Origin: Deltaproteobacteria bacterium HGW-Deltaproteobacteria-18
GTDB lineage: Bacteria; Desulfobacterota; Desulfovibrionia; Desulfovibrionales; Desulfomicrobiaceae
Assembly: GCA_002841885.1 (NCBI GenBank)
Contig: PHBE01000004.1
Coordinates: forward strand, 1-64,000
DNA: 64,000 nt
Direction of reading: 5' to 3'
Part shown: one piece after another, positions 38,107-47,267 of the stretch
Layout: each line of letters begins with the position of its first letter
Numbering within the stretch: the stretch's first letter is position 1
The notes under the pieces: generated by a model
Seen by the model: only the letters and a program-made list of their open reading frames with translations
Databases searched by the model: none
Told to the model about the DNA's origin: nothing
Position numbers and translations under genes: made by a program

Positions 38107-38856
38107 CTAGGACCGATCGCTGCCGCGCTGACCTTCCAGCATGCGCAAGATCTCGTCCTCTCCCAGGGGTTCGGGATGCTTGACCGTCAGGCTGCGGGAC
38201 CACTCGCGGGCAAAATCCTTCTGCAGATACATGTTCAGCCCCAGGGTGATGAGCATGGCGATGAGCGCGCCGATGCTGGCCAGGAGCATGTCCTTGTGCG
38301 CGTCCCAGACATCCCCCTGAGTGCCCAGATAGGCGATGCCCAGGTCCCCGCCGAAGAACTCCGCCGCTCCCCACTCGATGAGTTCATAGAGCATGGAGGT
38401 CGACATGGCGAAATCGAGCGGCAGGAAATAACCCCAGAACCCGTCCGCCTGGGCGACACGAAAATAGACCTCGCGAATGGGATAGGCCAGCAGCAGGCCG
38501 TAGAGAAAATGCACGATGCGGTCGAAATTGTTGCGTTCCCAGCCTACAATCTCATTGAAGGTCGCGCCGAAGATGGACGAATACCAGGCATCGTATGGAA
38601 CTTCCGAATACGTGTAATGGGATCCGATCTCGTGGATGGCCAGAAAAATAAAAATAAGCGTGTAGGAAATCCTGGAGAGAGGAAATTTCTTTACGGTAAG
38701 AAACAAAAAAATGAAAAACATGAAGACAAGAACATTTTCCAGAATCCAATCCTTCCTGTCGTGCGGATCAACGGCCAAAAAAATAAACTCTACAAGAAAA
38801 AGCAGAGTTAGAAAAAGTAAATACGTTCTGTGTGTGGCAATTTGCATCCATCTCAT
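38107..38856 (-). CDS. DUF2238/YjdF-like inner-membrane protein
   Basis: A 249-residue membrane protein with about 6-7 helices. The DUF2238 signature is visible: AIHEIGSHYTYSEVPYD near residue 75, and NNFDRIVHFLYGLLLAYPIRE with FAMSTSMLYELIEWGAAEFFGG, which place conserved His, Asp and Glu residues in or near the membrane. A further DAHKDMLLASIGA segment lies near residue 190. The function of the family is unknown; conserved polar residues suggest metal binding or catalysis. It is convergent with the exporter operon and has its own upstream region. Confidence 0.8.
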   Translation of the reverse strand: MRWMQIATHRTYLLFLTLLFLVEFIFLAVDPHDRKDWILENVLVFMFFIFLFLTVKKFPLSRISYTLIFIFLAIHEIGSHYTYSEVPYDAWYSSIFGATFNEIVGWERNNFDRIVHFLYGLLLAYPIREVYFRVAQADGFWGYFLPLDFAMSTSMLYELIEWGAAEFFGGDLGIAYLGTQGDVWDAHKDMLLASIGALIAMLITLGLNMYLQKDFAREWSRSLTVKHPEPLGEDEILRMLEGQRGSDRS

Positions 38857-39002
38857 GAAATAACCTCAGTGCGTTCGAATTTCACTATCCAGCCAAGGGA
38901 AAAAGCGCATCATTCGCAGGTTGGGTATTTGCGGAGCTTGAAAGAGACAATACGCATAAACTCGTAGCGGAAAACTCACCCCAAAAAAACGCAGCAATGC
39001 CG

Positions 39003-41048
39003 TCAGACGCCTCCGGCCATAACCTCGGCGATGAGGCGAGCCAGGGAATCCATGTCCACGGGTTTGGAAAGATAGGCCGTCATGCCGCACTCCAGGAAGT
39101 GTTCACGGTCTCCGGGCATGGCGTGTCCGGTCAGGGCGATGATCGGAATTTCCCGGGACACGCGCTCAATGGTTCCGGAACGAATTCTGCCGGTGGCTTC
39201 AAGCCCGTCCATGAGCGGCATCTGGATATCCATGAGCACGCAATCGAAATCGTCCAGAGCCAACTTGCCCAGAGCTTCCCGGCCGTTGCCGGCAAGGGCC
39301 GGAAAATGACCGAGCTTCTTGACCATCCGGGTCAGGGCCAGCTGATTGATGGGGTCATCCTCCACCACCAGGATGCGCTTGCCCCGGACCACGGGCAGAG
39401 GGGGCTTCTCCCGGAACTCGCACACCGTCGGGCCAGGGATAAGCGGAATCCTTGTGGTCATGGTCGTGCCCTGCCCTAGCTCGCTCTGAACCGTTATCGA
39501 CCCGCCCATCATGTCCACCAGACGTCTGACGATGGCCAGCCCCAGCCCGACGCCACCGTGCGCGCGTACGGCCGACCCGTCGACCTGGGTGAAGGCGTTG
39601 AATATGTCATCCTGGCGCTCGCGGGGGATGCCCACGCCGGTGTCCTTGACCGTGAATTCGACGAACATCTCTGTGCCTACATCCACACGTCGGGCCAGAA
39701 TCTGGACACTTCCCCGGGATGTGAACTTCGTGGCGTTGCCTACCAGATTGAAAAGAATCTGCCGCAAGCGGCCTTCGTCGCCCACCACATGCGACGGGAT
39801 GGCCTCGTCGACCTCGAACGCAAGTTCAATTCCCTTGGCCTTGGCCGGTATGGCAAAGAGGTCGCGCACGGAGTCGCGCAGGTCCACAAAGTGAAATTCC
39901 TGCGCGGCAACGGCCAGTTTGCCCGCCTCGATGCACGAAATCTCGAGGATGTCGGTCAGAAGCTGGGTCAGGCGCTTGGATGACCGGATGGCCGTGAAAA
40001 CAAACTCCTTCTGCTCAGCATCCAGAAAGGTCTGGCTAAGGAGCTGCAGCATGCCGACGATGCCGTTCAACGGAGTGCGGACCTCATGACTCATGTTGGC
40101 CAGGAATTCCGATTTCGCTCGGCTGGAGGCTTCAGCTTCCAGCCGAGCGGCGGCCAGATCCGTGACATCGGTCAGGACATTTATGAATCCGGCCAGTTGC
40201 CCCTGACTGGTATGAAATTGCGCGCGGGAAGCCAGCATGCGTCGCATGCAGCCGTCAACCGCCCGACACTCGAACTCTTCCATCCCCGGGTCTGCGTTTT
40301 TGGCGGGCTCCAGAACAAAGGCGGCCCGGAACCGGGATTCATGCTCACCGACAAGTTCGCGCTCGGGCGTTCCCAGCAGAGCGGAGAAAGCATCGTTGCA
40401 CCGCAGGATCCGGCCATGCACATCCTGCACGAACACTGGATTGGGCAGGCTCGAAAGAAGGGTCGACAAAAAGGCATGCTGCTCTTCCAGGCGGTCGCGC
40501 GTGGCCTGCAGCTCGGCGGTGCGCTCGCGCACGGCCAACTCCAGATCGCGATACTGATCCGCCTGACGCATGATCAGCGCCAGCAGGGAGGACAATCGAT
40601 CGAGGCTGTGCACGATGGTCTCGACCCCGTACGAATCCATAAGTCCGAGCAGAACCAGCGCTCCGATCATCTCGCTGCCGACACGCAATGGCACGATCAC
40701 GGAATCCGACAGGCCGAGGGATTGCAACAACCTGCCCGGTACGGTCTGGTCCTCCGGGCTTACGGTCATGGCCAGGGGCGAGGCATGACTTTCGTGGATG
40801 AGCTGATCGATCTCAACGCTTTTGAACAATGTCTCCTGCCTCAAGGGACGCACGGCCAGGAGACGATGGGGCTTGCCATGCCCCTGGCAGGCGACCACGC
40901 CCACGGCCTTGACCCCCAGAAGCTCCCGGACCTGCGACGCCACATACTCGGCGCACTTCACCGGATCCGTTACATGCTCAAGGGTGCCCGAAGCCAGATC
41001 GGCGAAAAGCTGGTAAAAGGCCCGGGGCTCTCCGGCATCACTGGGCAT
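39003..41048 (-). CDS. Hybrid sensor histidine kinase (GAF-PAS-HisKA-HATPase-REC)
   Basis: A 681-residue cytoplasmic hybrid kinase without membrane segments. Residues 1-165 resemble a GAF domain, a coiled linker follows, a PAS domain covers about 185-300 (SSLPNPVFVQDVHGRILRCNDAFSALLG), then HisKA with His in SHEVRTPLNG near 325, HATPase (LVGNATKFTSRG, DTGVGIP, GVGLGLAI), and a C-terminal receiver with phospho-Asp in VLMDIQMP near 610. Its start lies inside the last codons of the DUF1638 gene with AGGAG 7 bases upstream, so it is coupled to the corrinoid methyltransfer genes. The partner downstream of the receiver is not in this window. Confidence 0.9.
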   Translation of the reverse strand: MPSDAGEPRAFYQLFADLASGTLEHVTDPVKCAEYVASQVRELLGVKAVGVVACQGHGKPHRLLAVRPLRQETLFKSVEIDQLIHESHASPLAMTVSPEDQTVPGRLLQSLGLSDSVIVPLRVGSEMIGALVLLGLMDSYGVETIVHSLDRLSSLLALIMRQADQYRDLELAVRERTAELQATRDRLEEQHAFLSTLLSSLPNPVFVQDVHGRILRCNDAFSALLGTPERELVGEHESRFRAAFVLEPAKNADPGMEEFECRAVDGCMRRMLASRAQFHTSQGQLAGFINVLTDVTDLAAARLEAEASSRAKSEFLANMSHEVRTPLNGIVGMLQLLSQTFLDAEQKEFVFTAIRSSKRLTQLLTDILEISCIEAGKLAVAAQEFHFVDLRDSVRDLFAIPAKAKGIELAFEVDEAIPSHVVGDEGRLRQILFNLVGNATKFTSRGSVQILARRVDVGTEMFVEFTVKDTGVGIPRERQDDIFNAFTQVDGSAVRAHGGVGLGLAIVRRLVDMMGGSITVQSELGQGTTMTTRIPLIPGPTVCEFREKPPLPVVRGKRILVVEDDPINQLALTRMVKKLGHFPALAGNGREALGKLALDDFDCVLMDIQMPLMDGLEATGRIRSGTIERVSREIPIIALTGHAMPGDREHFLECGMTAYLSKPVDMDSLARLIAEVMAGGV

Positions 41049-41616
41049 CGAGCTGCTCCTGGGCGTTAGCGATGTTTAGCTCCAATCGGTCAAGTCCCAC
41101 CGCAAGAACGGTCATTGGCATCTCCAGTTCCCGGCTGATTTCATCCAGAAGCGCCTCTGGCACAGGCATGACCCCGGTGTCCAGATAGATAAACTTGTTA
41201 TGCACTTCACGCAGCATCTCCCCGGCCCCGCGCCCGCCCGCAAAGCCCAGTTCGCGCTCGAAGACATCTCTCCAGCGCAGCGTCCATTCCGGCAGGAAAA
41301 AAAATGCTCCGGCCTTGCGCAAGCGGCGATACTCCTCGCGTCCAAGCAGGATTTCACAGCAGTTGATGCCCGTGGTCTTGGCAAAGCCAGGCTTGCGGGA
41401 CAGCTCCACAATGCGCGGGGTGCAGTCCCCATAAATGAAAAGCGTCTTGCCTGGCGGATGCTTTGCGAGCTCGTCGTCGATACGGCTCTGGAGCAAGTCC
41501 GGGCGCATATGCAGCATGGAATCGGCCAAAACGAAGCGCAAACGGGGAAATCGCGGAGCCAGGCGCTGCATTTCCGCCTGAAAAATACCGCAGGTCAGGG
41601 CCAGGATGTCTTTCAT
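41038..41616 (-). CDS. DUF1638 protein, corrinoid-methyltransferase associated
   Basis: A 192-residue soluble protein fitting DUF1638: LFIYGDCTPRIVEL with the GDC motif near residue 75, INCCEILLGREEYRRL near 95, then an FFFLPEWTLRWRDVF segment and FIYLDTGVMPVPEALL. Conserved cysteines suggest metal or cofactor binding. Family members often sit beside corrinoid proteins and methyltransferases, as here, but their role is not established. The start overlaps the methyltransferase stop (ATGA), and its end overlaps the start of the hybrid kinase by 11 bases. Confidence 0.8.
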   Translation of the reverse strand: MKDILALTCGIFQAEMQRLAPRFPRLRFVLADSMLHMRPDLLQSRIDDELAKHPPGKTLFIYGDCTPRIVELSRKPGFAKTTGINCCEILLGREEYRRLRKAGAFFFLPEWTLRWRDVFERELGFAGGRGAGEMLREVHNKFIYLDTGVMPVPEALLDEISRELEMPMTVLAVGLDRLELNIANAQEQLDAQ

Positions 41617-42632
41617 GCGACCTCTCCTGCGTCCATGACCGCTTTGCGCACAGCCAACAAGGTCTCCGGGCTGGTGTCGAAAGGGATGTCCGCATGCGAC
41701 GAGGCCAGCACGAAAGCCCTGTCCGATGCCCTTTCGGCCAGAAGCGCGGACACGGATGCATACGCCTTGTCCGGATGCATGCGCGCCAGGCCGGGGCCAT
41801 TCACATTGCCGAGCATGAGCCGCTGCGGACCCAGGGTTTCCCGGGCCAGGGACACGCTGTCGCGCGGATCGAGCAGAAAACCGGCCACCTTCGGGAGGCT
41901 CGAGAAACGCTGGAGGTGGTCGAGGATGCGGTTGCCGCCATGATGGTAGACAAGCGGCCCCCCGGTCTGTCCGAAAGCCCGGGCCAGGGCGGGGAGGACG
42001 GTCTCTTCGAGCAGGGCCGGAGTAACCAGACGCAGATTGGCGAACATGACCGGAACCACCACAAAGGCGGCGCCGGCCGCGAAAAAGGCTGCGATCATAC
42101 GCAGAAAATGCTCCTCGGCCAGATCCATCAGACGCGCGGCGCGCTCAGGGTCGAAGAGCAGCGTTTCAAGCCAGCCCTCGATGCCCAGCAGCATGGCCGG
42201 CAGGTCCACCGGGGCCGTGGCCACGGCACAGACGGGTTTCGACGCTCCGAACTCCGCGGCCAAAAGGCGCGTGGACTCGACCAGGTAGGACACACCCGGA
42301 GCGCAGAGCACCTTGTCACCCAGCGGCTTTGGCATGTCCTGCCCGAGAAAAGGGGGCTTGCGGACATTGGGCGGAAATTCATCCAGCCAGATCCCTTCCC
42401 CTCCGTAAGCCAGAGCTTCGAAGGGCAGGGCAAAAGGGGCGAACACGATATCCGGATCTATGAGGCGAACAACTTCTCGCTGCCCTTCAAGATAACGTTG
42501 CGGCTCGGAATAGTATTCACGTGTCGGGCATCCGGATAGTCTGGCGCCGTAAAGGCTCAAGGCCAGCGTGAAGGCCCGCCGATCCGCGGGTTTCCCTTGC
42601 AGGGCGCAAAGCACACGCTCCATGCCGGTCAT
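41613..42632 (-). CDS. Uroporphyrinogen decarboxylase-family (MtaA/MtbA-like) methyltransferase
   Basis: A protein of about 339 residues with the URO-D/MtaA fold (N-terminal MTGMERVLCALQGKPADRR; GGEGIWLDEFPPN; LMLGNVNGPGLARMHPDKAYASV). Such enzymes move methyl groups between corrinoid proteins and a thiol or other acceptor. The start is fixed by ATGA overlap with the corrinoid gene. The usual zinc-site HxC is absent: at residues 230-233 the sequence is HHGG and no Cys follows. So the acceptor may differ from coenzyme M-type thiols, or the protein may use another metal site. The upstream corrinoid protein is the likely partner. Confidence 0.8.
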   Translation of the reverse strand: MTGMERVLCALQGKPADRRAFTLALSLYGARLSGCPTREYYSEPQRYLEGQREVVRLIDPDIVFAPFALPFEALAYGGEGIWLDEFPPNVRKPPFLGQDMPKPLGDKVLCAPGVSYLVESTRLLAAEFGASKPVCAVATAPVDLPAMLLGIEGWLETLLFDPERAARLMDLAEEHFLRMIAAFFAAGAAFVVVPVMFANLRLVTPALLEETVLPALARAFGQTGGPLVYHHGGNRILDHLQRFSSLPKVAGFLLDPRDSVSLARETLGPQRLMLGNVNGPGLARMHPDKAYASVSALLAERASDRAFVLASSHADIPFDTSPETLLAVRKAVMDAGEVA

Positions 42633-43315
42633 TTTGCATCCATCCCGAGACTTTGGGCCCAAAGCCGCTCGAAGAGTGCTGGGGCCTCGATGGCATTGGG
42701 GGCGGTGCCATCGCCGCCGACTTCCAGCATCAGTTCGGGCCGCAACTTGAAAATCGCGCCGCCCACGGCCAGTCGGACCTTGCCGCCAAGGCCCCGTGCT
42801 TCTATCTCGGTCCGCAGGGCTCGAATGTTCTCGGCCGTGGTCAGCATCATGGCCGAAACTCCGATGACCCTCGCACCATGCGCGATGGCCGCATCGACAA
42901 ACTCCCCGGGGGGCACGTCGTTGCCCAGATCGATGACCTTCCATCCGGCTGCGCGCAAAAAAATGGCGACCATCTTGCGCCCCAGAGAATGATAATCATC
43001 CTCAACATTGCCGATCACCACCGGTCCCTTGACATCCAGAGGCAGATCCCCGCCGGATTCGGCCGCGGCCACCAGCAGGTCCTCGGCGATCTTTCCAGCC
43101 ACGTAGCCCTGGGCCAGGGACAAATTCTCCCGGTGCCAGGCTTCGCCCGCCCTCTCCAGCACCGGTTCGAGCACATCGCTCACCGCCGACTGGAAGCCGC
43201 GCGCCTCCGCATGGTCGAGCAACAGCCGCAGGGCCTCTTCGCGCTTGGCTTCAAGCATCAAGGCATACAAGGCTTCCCTGAGCGATCCCAGGTTGGCGTC
43301 CCTCTCTTCAGTCAT
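42629..43315 (-). CDS. Corrinoid (B12-binding) methyltransfer protein
   Basis: A 228-residue protein of the MtaC/MtbC/MttC type. Residues 1-90 form the helical cap (LREALYALMLEAKREEALRLL; GEAWHRENLSLAQGYVAGKI). Residues ~95-215 form a Rossmann-like cobalamin domain with the His ligand in DYHSLG (Asp107, His109, Gly112), then VIDLGNDVPPGEFVDAA and VGGAIFKL. It carries a methyl group on cobalt for a partner methyltransferase. First gene of a four-gene operon. No substrate-specific methyltransferase (MttB or MtaB type) and no reactivating ferredoxin (RamA type) are near, so those would have to be encoded elsewhere. Confidence 0.88.
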   Translation of the reverse strand: MTEERDANLGSLREALYALMLEAKREEALRLLLDHAEARGFQSAVSDVLEPVLERAGEAWHRENLSLAQGYVAGKIAEDLLVAAAESGGDLPLDVKGPVVIGNVEDDYHSLGRKMVAIFLRAAGWKVIDLGNDVPPGEFVDAAIAHGARVIGVSAMMLTTAENIRALRTEIEARGLGGKVRLAVGGAIFKLRPELMLEVGGDGTAPNAIEAPALFERLWAQSLGMDAK

Positions 43316-43599
43316 GCTCGCTCCCTCTCAAATCCGGAGAATGAATTCGTCGCAGTTTGAACACACTCTCTTGATCTTGGCAACGCGTCCTACGTCATTG
43401 CCTTGGGTGTCATACACTCTTCCGAACTCTCCCCGGTCCACTGGCCATACTCTTGTTGACTTCGCGGCTCATGGTGGCAAAGTCGGGATTTACTTTTCCG
43501 GCACATCCCCCTATTTCACCCGGCTTCCGCAAACACCGCGTTTCGCGGATTCCACATCCCGGCGCGTGGTCTCCACGCCCACCACATCCGGAGGGAAAC

Positions 43600-44769
43600 A
43601 TGAAGCGTTTTCTGGTCTCCATTGGCCTTATGGCCTTGCTGATCTGTCCGTCCATGGCCATGGCCAAGGACCTCACCATCGGCCTCATCCTGGTCGGCCC
43701 ATACAACGACAAGGGCTACAGTCAGGCCCAGTACGAAGGCGGCAAGTACGTCGAGGAAAAACTGCCCGGCACCAAGCTCATCTACCTGGACAAGGTCAAC
43801 CCCGCCGACCGCCCTGGTCTGACCATTCCGCAGGTGGTCGATGATCTGGTGGAAAAAGGCGCTGATCTGATCATCGCCGGTTCCGACGACATGAAGGACG
43901 GCATCCGCGAAGCCGCGAGCCTGCACCCGGACAAGGTCTTCGTTCACGTCTCCGGTGACGACGTCCTCACCGGCAAGGCTCCGGCCAACCTGGGCAACCT
44001 GTTCGGACGCATGGAATACGGCAAGATGATGGCCGGCTTCAGTGCGGCTCTGACCTCGAAGACGGGCAAGATCGCCTACCTGGGACCGTTGATCAACGAA
44101 GAGACCCGCCGCCTGGCCGCCTCCGCCTTTCTGGGCGCGCGCTATGCATGGACCGAAGTGCTCGGCAGAAAGGCCGAAGACCTCAAGTTCAAGGTCAGCT
44201 GGATCGGTTTCTGGTTCAACATCCCCGGCGTGACCACGGATCCCGCCCAGGTCGCTGGCTCCTTCTTCGACGGCGGCTATGACGTTGTCATCTCCGGCAT
44301 CGACACTCCCGAAGCCGTGACCGTGGCGCGCCAGAAGCGCGATCAAGGCCGCGATGCCTGGGCCATCCCTTACGACTATGCTCATGCCTGCGAAGGCCAG
44401 GGTCCGACCTGTGTCGGTGTGCCCTACTTCAACTGGGGCCCATCCTTCCTGCGCCAGGCCACGGCCGTACAGGGCGGCACCTGGAAGCAGGACTTCCAGT
44501 GGGACGCCCCCCACTGGGCCGACATCAACGATCACGACAAATCCACCATCGGCTTCATGGCCGGCGAGGGTCTGTCCAGCGAGAACAAGGCCAGGCTCGA
44601 TACCTTCGTGGCGGATCTTGGCGCGCACAAGATCAACCTCTTCAGCGGCCCCCTGAACTATCAGGACGGCACCCCCTTCCTGAAAGACGGCGAAGGGGCC
44701 ACGGACGAGCAGATCTGGTCTCTGCAGCAACTGCTGCAGGGCATGGAAGGCCAGTCCAGCGCAAAATAA
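43600..44769 (+). CDS. BMP-family ABC transporter substrate-binding protein
   Basis: A protein of about 389 residues with a cleavable signal peptide (ISLMALLICPSMAMA-type, ending AMAK). The mature part is a BMP/PnrA-type solute-binding protein: LILVGPYNDKGYSQAQYEGGKYV, DLIIAGSDDMKDGIREAA, and LGNLFGRMEYGKMMAGFSAAL. Known relatives bind purine nucleosides or related aromatic ligands. Start chosen because GGAGGG lies 5 bases upstream. The ATPase gene begins 1 base after its stop. It is divergent from the corrinoid operon, with 284 bases between them and no clear riboswitch in that gap. Confidence 0.9.
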   Translation: MKRFLVSIGLMALLICPSMAMAKDLTIGLILVGPYNDKGYSQAQYEGGKYVEEKLPGTKLIYLDKVNPADRPGLTIPQVVDDLVEKGADLIIAGSDDMKDGIREAASLHPDKVFVHVSGDDVLTGKAPANLGNLFGRMEYGKMMAGFSAALTSKTGKIAYLGPLINEETRRLAASAFLGARYAWTEVLGRKAEDLKFKVSWIGFWFNIPGVTTDPAQVAGSFFDGGYDVVISGIDTPEAVTVARQKRDQGRDAWAIPYDYAHACEGQGPTCVGVPYFNWGPSFLRQATAVQGGTWKQDFQWDAPHWADINDHDKSTIGFMAGEGLSSENKARLDTFVADLGAHKINLFSGPLNYQDGTPFLKDGEGATDEQIWSLQQLLQGMEGQSSAK

Positions 44770-44770
44770 C

Positions 44771-46237
44771 ATGATCGTTCTGCAAGACATCAGCAAGCAC
44801 TACGGCCGGGTTCGGGCCAACGACGGCATCAGCCTGACTCTCGAACCAGGCCGCATCTACGCCCTGGTGGGTGAAAACGGAGCCGGCAAGAGCACACTCA
44901 TGCGCATCCTTGCCGGTCATACCGTGCCCGACTCAGGCGTCATATCCGTTCGCGGCGAGGCCCACCCGGGCCTCACCCCGGTCACGGCAGGGCGCCTGGG
45001 CGTGGGCATGCTCTATCAGGACCCCCTGGATTTCCCTGCCTTGCCGGTCTGGGAAAACTTCCGCCTGAGCGGTCCGCCCCGGACCAGGGCACAGGTCGTG
45101 GACCGGCTGGGCGAACTCTCCAACCATTTGGGCGTGTGCTTCCTGCCCGAAGAACCCGTGGCCTCCATGACCGTGGGAGAACGACAGTTGCTGGAACTGC
45201 TGCGGCTGCTCGACCTCGGAGCCACGACGCTCATTCTCGACGAACCGACCACCGGCATCACCCCGGAACAAAAACGCGGCCTCTTCGACCTCCTGGCCCG
45301 GCTGGCCCGTCAGGAAGGACACACCATCATCCTGGTCACGCACAAGCTCTCCGAGGCGCTGGAAATGGCTGACGCCATCTTCGTCATGCGCCAGGGACGT
45401 CTGGAAGCACGACTTGCGCCCCCTTACGATCCCAAAGAGCTGGTCCAGCGCATGTTCGGTGATGCCGCCGCCCAATCCGTGAACAACTCCATGCCCGAGA
45501 CGGGACAAAGCAACCGCGTGACGCTGGCCGAAGCAGTCTTTGCAGGGCCTAAATACCATCTGGGGCCATTGAAACTTTCGGCAGCGCTCGGAGAAATCAT
45601 CGGTCTGGCCGGACTCGACGGCAGCGGTCAGGAACTTTTTCTGCGCGGACTGTGTGGCCTGGATCGCATGCCTGCAGGATGCCTCATTATCAACGAAACC
45701 GAGCATACCCGTACAGATTTCAAGTCATTGCGACATGAAGGCGTGCATTTCGTGCCTGCGGACCGCATGAGCCAGGCCCTCTTCCCGGACCTGTCCATCC
45801 GCGACCACATCCTGCTCGCCTTCCCGGAACATGCCTCAAGGCTGGAAGAATTTCACCAGTCGCAGTGTGTGGAGCGCTTTGACCTGCGCGCCCACCCGGA
45901 CACCCCGGCCAAGGCCCTGTCCGGAGGAAATCAGCAACGCCTGCTCCTGTCCCTCATCCCCGACGACGCCCCGCTGTTGCTCATGGAGCACCCCACCCGC
46001 GGACTTGATGCCGGATCGGCCAGACAGGTCTGGGAGCATCTGCGCGGGCGTTGCGCTTCCGGCGCGACCCTTTTCTTCTTTTCACCGGACCTGGACGAAG
46101 TCATCGAGCACAGCCACCGCGTGCTGGTCTTTTTCGATCGGAAGCTGGTGGCCGACGTGCCGCGCCTGGACGCAAGCGTGGATCGCCTTGGGGCCCTCAT
46201 GGCCGGAAAAAAACCGGAGAGCGCACATGTCGCATAG
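44771..46237 (+). CDS. ABC transporter ATPase with two nucleotide-binding domains (nucleoside/sugar type)
   Basis: A 488-residue duplicated ATPase. Domain 1 has Walker A GENGAGKSTLMRIL near residue 38 and LILDEPTTGI. Domain 2 (from about residue 245) has a degenerate Walker A, GLDGSGQELFLRG, as is usual for carbohydrate- and nucleoside-type importers (MglA, NupO); its signature is LSGGNQQRLLL. It sits between the binding protein and two permeases of a BMP-type importer. The stop overlaps the first permease start by 11 bases. Confidence 0.9.
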   Translation: MIVLQDISKHYGRVRANDGISLTLEPGRIYALVGENGAGKSTLMRILAGHTVPDSGVISVRGEAHPGLTPVTAGRLGVGMLYQDPLDFPALPVWENFRLSGPPRTRAQVVDRLGELSNHLGVCFLPEEPVASMTVGERQLLELLRLLDLGATTLILDEPTTGITPEQKRGLFDLLARLARQEGHTIILVTHKLSEALEMADAIFVMRQGRLEARLAPPYDPKELVQRMFGDAAAQSVNNSMPETGQSNRVTLAEAVFAGPKYHLGPLKLSAALGEIIGLAGLDGSGQELFLRGLCGLDRMPAGCLIINETEHTRTDFKSLRHEGVHFVPADRMSQALFPDLSIRDHILLAFPEHASRLEEFHQSQCVERFDLRAHPDTPAKALSGGNQQRLLLSLIPDDAPLLLMEHPTRGLDAGSARQVWEHLRGRCASGATLFFFSPDLDEVIEHSHRVLVFFDRKLVADVPRLDASVDRLGALMAGKKPESAHVA

Positions 46238-47267
46238 CTCATGGTTGCAACAGCTGCTCTGGATCGCCGCAGCACTCGCCATGGCGCTGGCCCTGACCGT
46301 GCTCGTGGCCCTGCCCTCCGGCGCTCCGCCCTTTGAGACCCTGCGCATTCTCTTCGTGGGCGGGCTCGGCTCCGCCTCAAAATTTGGGCAGGTCCTGACG
46401 GTCTTTGTCCCGCTGCTGCTCTGCTCCATGGGCCTGCTCATCCCCTTCACGGCCAGATTGTGGAACATCGGCATAGAAGGACAGATCGTGCTGGGGGCAA
46501 TTTTCTGCACCGGTGCGCTCATGCCTTTCGATCAGGGCGGCCCTTGGCATATTGCGCTGGCCCTGGGAGCGGGCATGCTCGGAGGAGCGCTCTGGGCGCT
46601 TTTGGCCGGCCTACTCAAAACTCACGGCAGGGTGCACGAGATTTTCTCGGGGCTCGGGCTCAACTTCGTAGCCATGGGCATGGCCATCTGGCTCATTTTC
46701 GGCCCCTGGAAACGCCCCGGCATGGCTTCCATGAGCGGGACCGAGCCCCTGCATCTCTCCTTGTGGCTTGAGCGCATAGGCTCCTTCGCCGTGAGTTGGA
46801 CCGCGCTCGGGCTGGCCTGCGCAGCGTTCCTGCTGGTGGCTTTTCTGCTCCTGCGCACGCAATGGGGACTGGGGCTGAGGGCGGTGGGACAGAACCCCAA
46901 AGCCGCTCGTCTCTTTAACTTGAGCCCGCGCCTGCGCATGCTGCAGGCCTTTGCCCTGTGCGGCGCCCTGGGCGGACTGGCCGGGGCTGTCCAGGTTCTG
47001 GGCGTCTATCATCGCCTGCTGCCGAGCATTTCCTCCGGCTATGGCTACACGGCTCTGCTGATCGGCATGATGGCAGGTTTCAGGGTCTTGCCGGTGCCCT
47101 TCATCTGTTTCTTTTTTGCCGTGCTGAACGTGGGTTCGATCCAGTTGCCCCTGCAGCTTGGACTGGACTCATCCTTAAGCGGCGTCATCCAGGGGCTCAT
47201 GGTGCTCTCGGTCTTCATCACCCAGGGCATTCGCACCTACATTACCCGTCGCCGGGAGGAACGCTGA
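46227..47267 (+). CDS. ABC transporter permease (BMP-type importer, subunit 1)
   Basis: A protein of about 346 residues with roughly 8-9 hydrophobic helices and the BPD_transp_2 pattern (LWNIGIEGQIVLGAIF; GRVHEIFSGLGLNFVAMGMAIWL; GYGYTALLIGMMAG). The ATG is preceded by a GGAG site and lies within the last codons of the ATPase gene. It likely pairs with the next permease. Confidence 0.88.
   Translation: MSHSSWLQQLLWIAAALAMALALTVLVALPSGAPPFETLRILFVGGLGSASKFGQVLTVFVPLLLCSMGLLIPFTARLWNIGIEGQIVLGAIFCTGALMPFDQGGPWHIALALGAGMLGGALWALLAGLLKTHGRVHEIFSGLGLNFVAMGMAIWLIFGPWKRPGMASMSGTEPLHLSLWLERIGSFAVSWTALGLACAAFLLVAFLLLRTQWGLGLRAVGQNPKAARLFNLSPRLRMLQAFALCGALGGLAGAVQVLGVYHRLLPSISSGYGYTALLIGMMAGFRVLPVPFICFFFAVLNVGSIQLPLQLGLDSSLSGVIQGLMVLSVFITQGIRTYITRRREER

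Noticed and set aside
43316-43599. Cobalamin or purine riboswitch between corrinoid and BMP operons
   Set aside because: No GCCACTG-type B12-box or purine-aptamer core is visible; only a short hairpin around accgcgtttcgcgg was seen.
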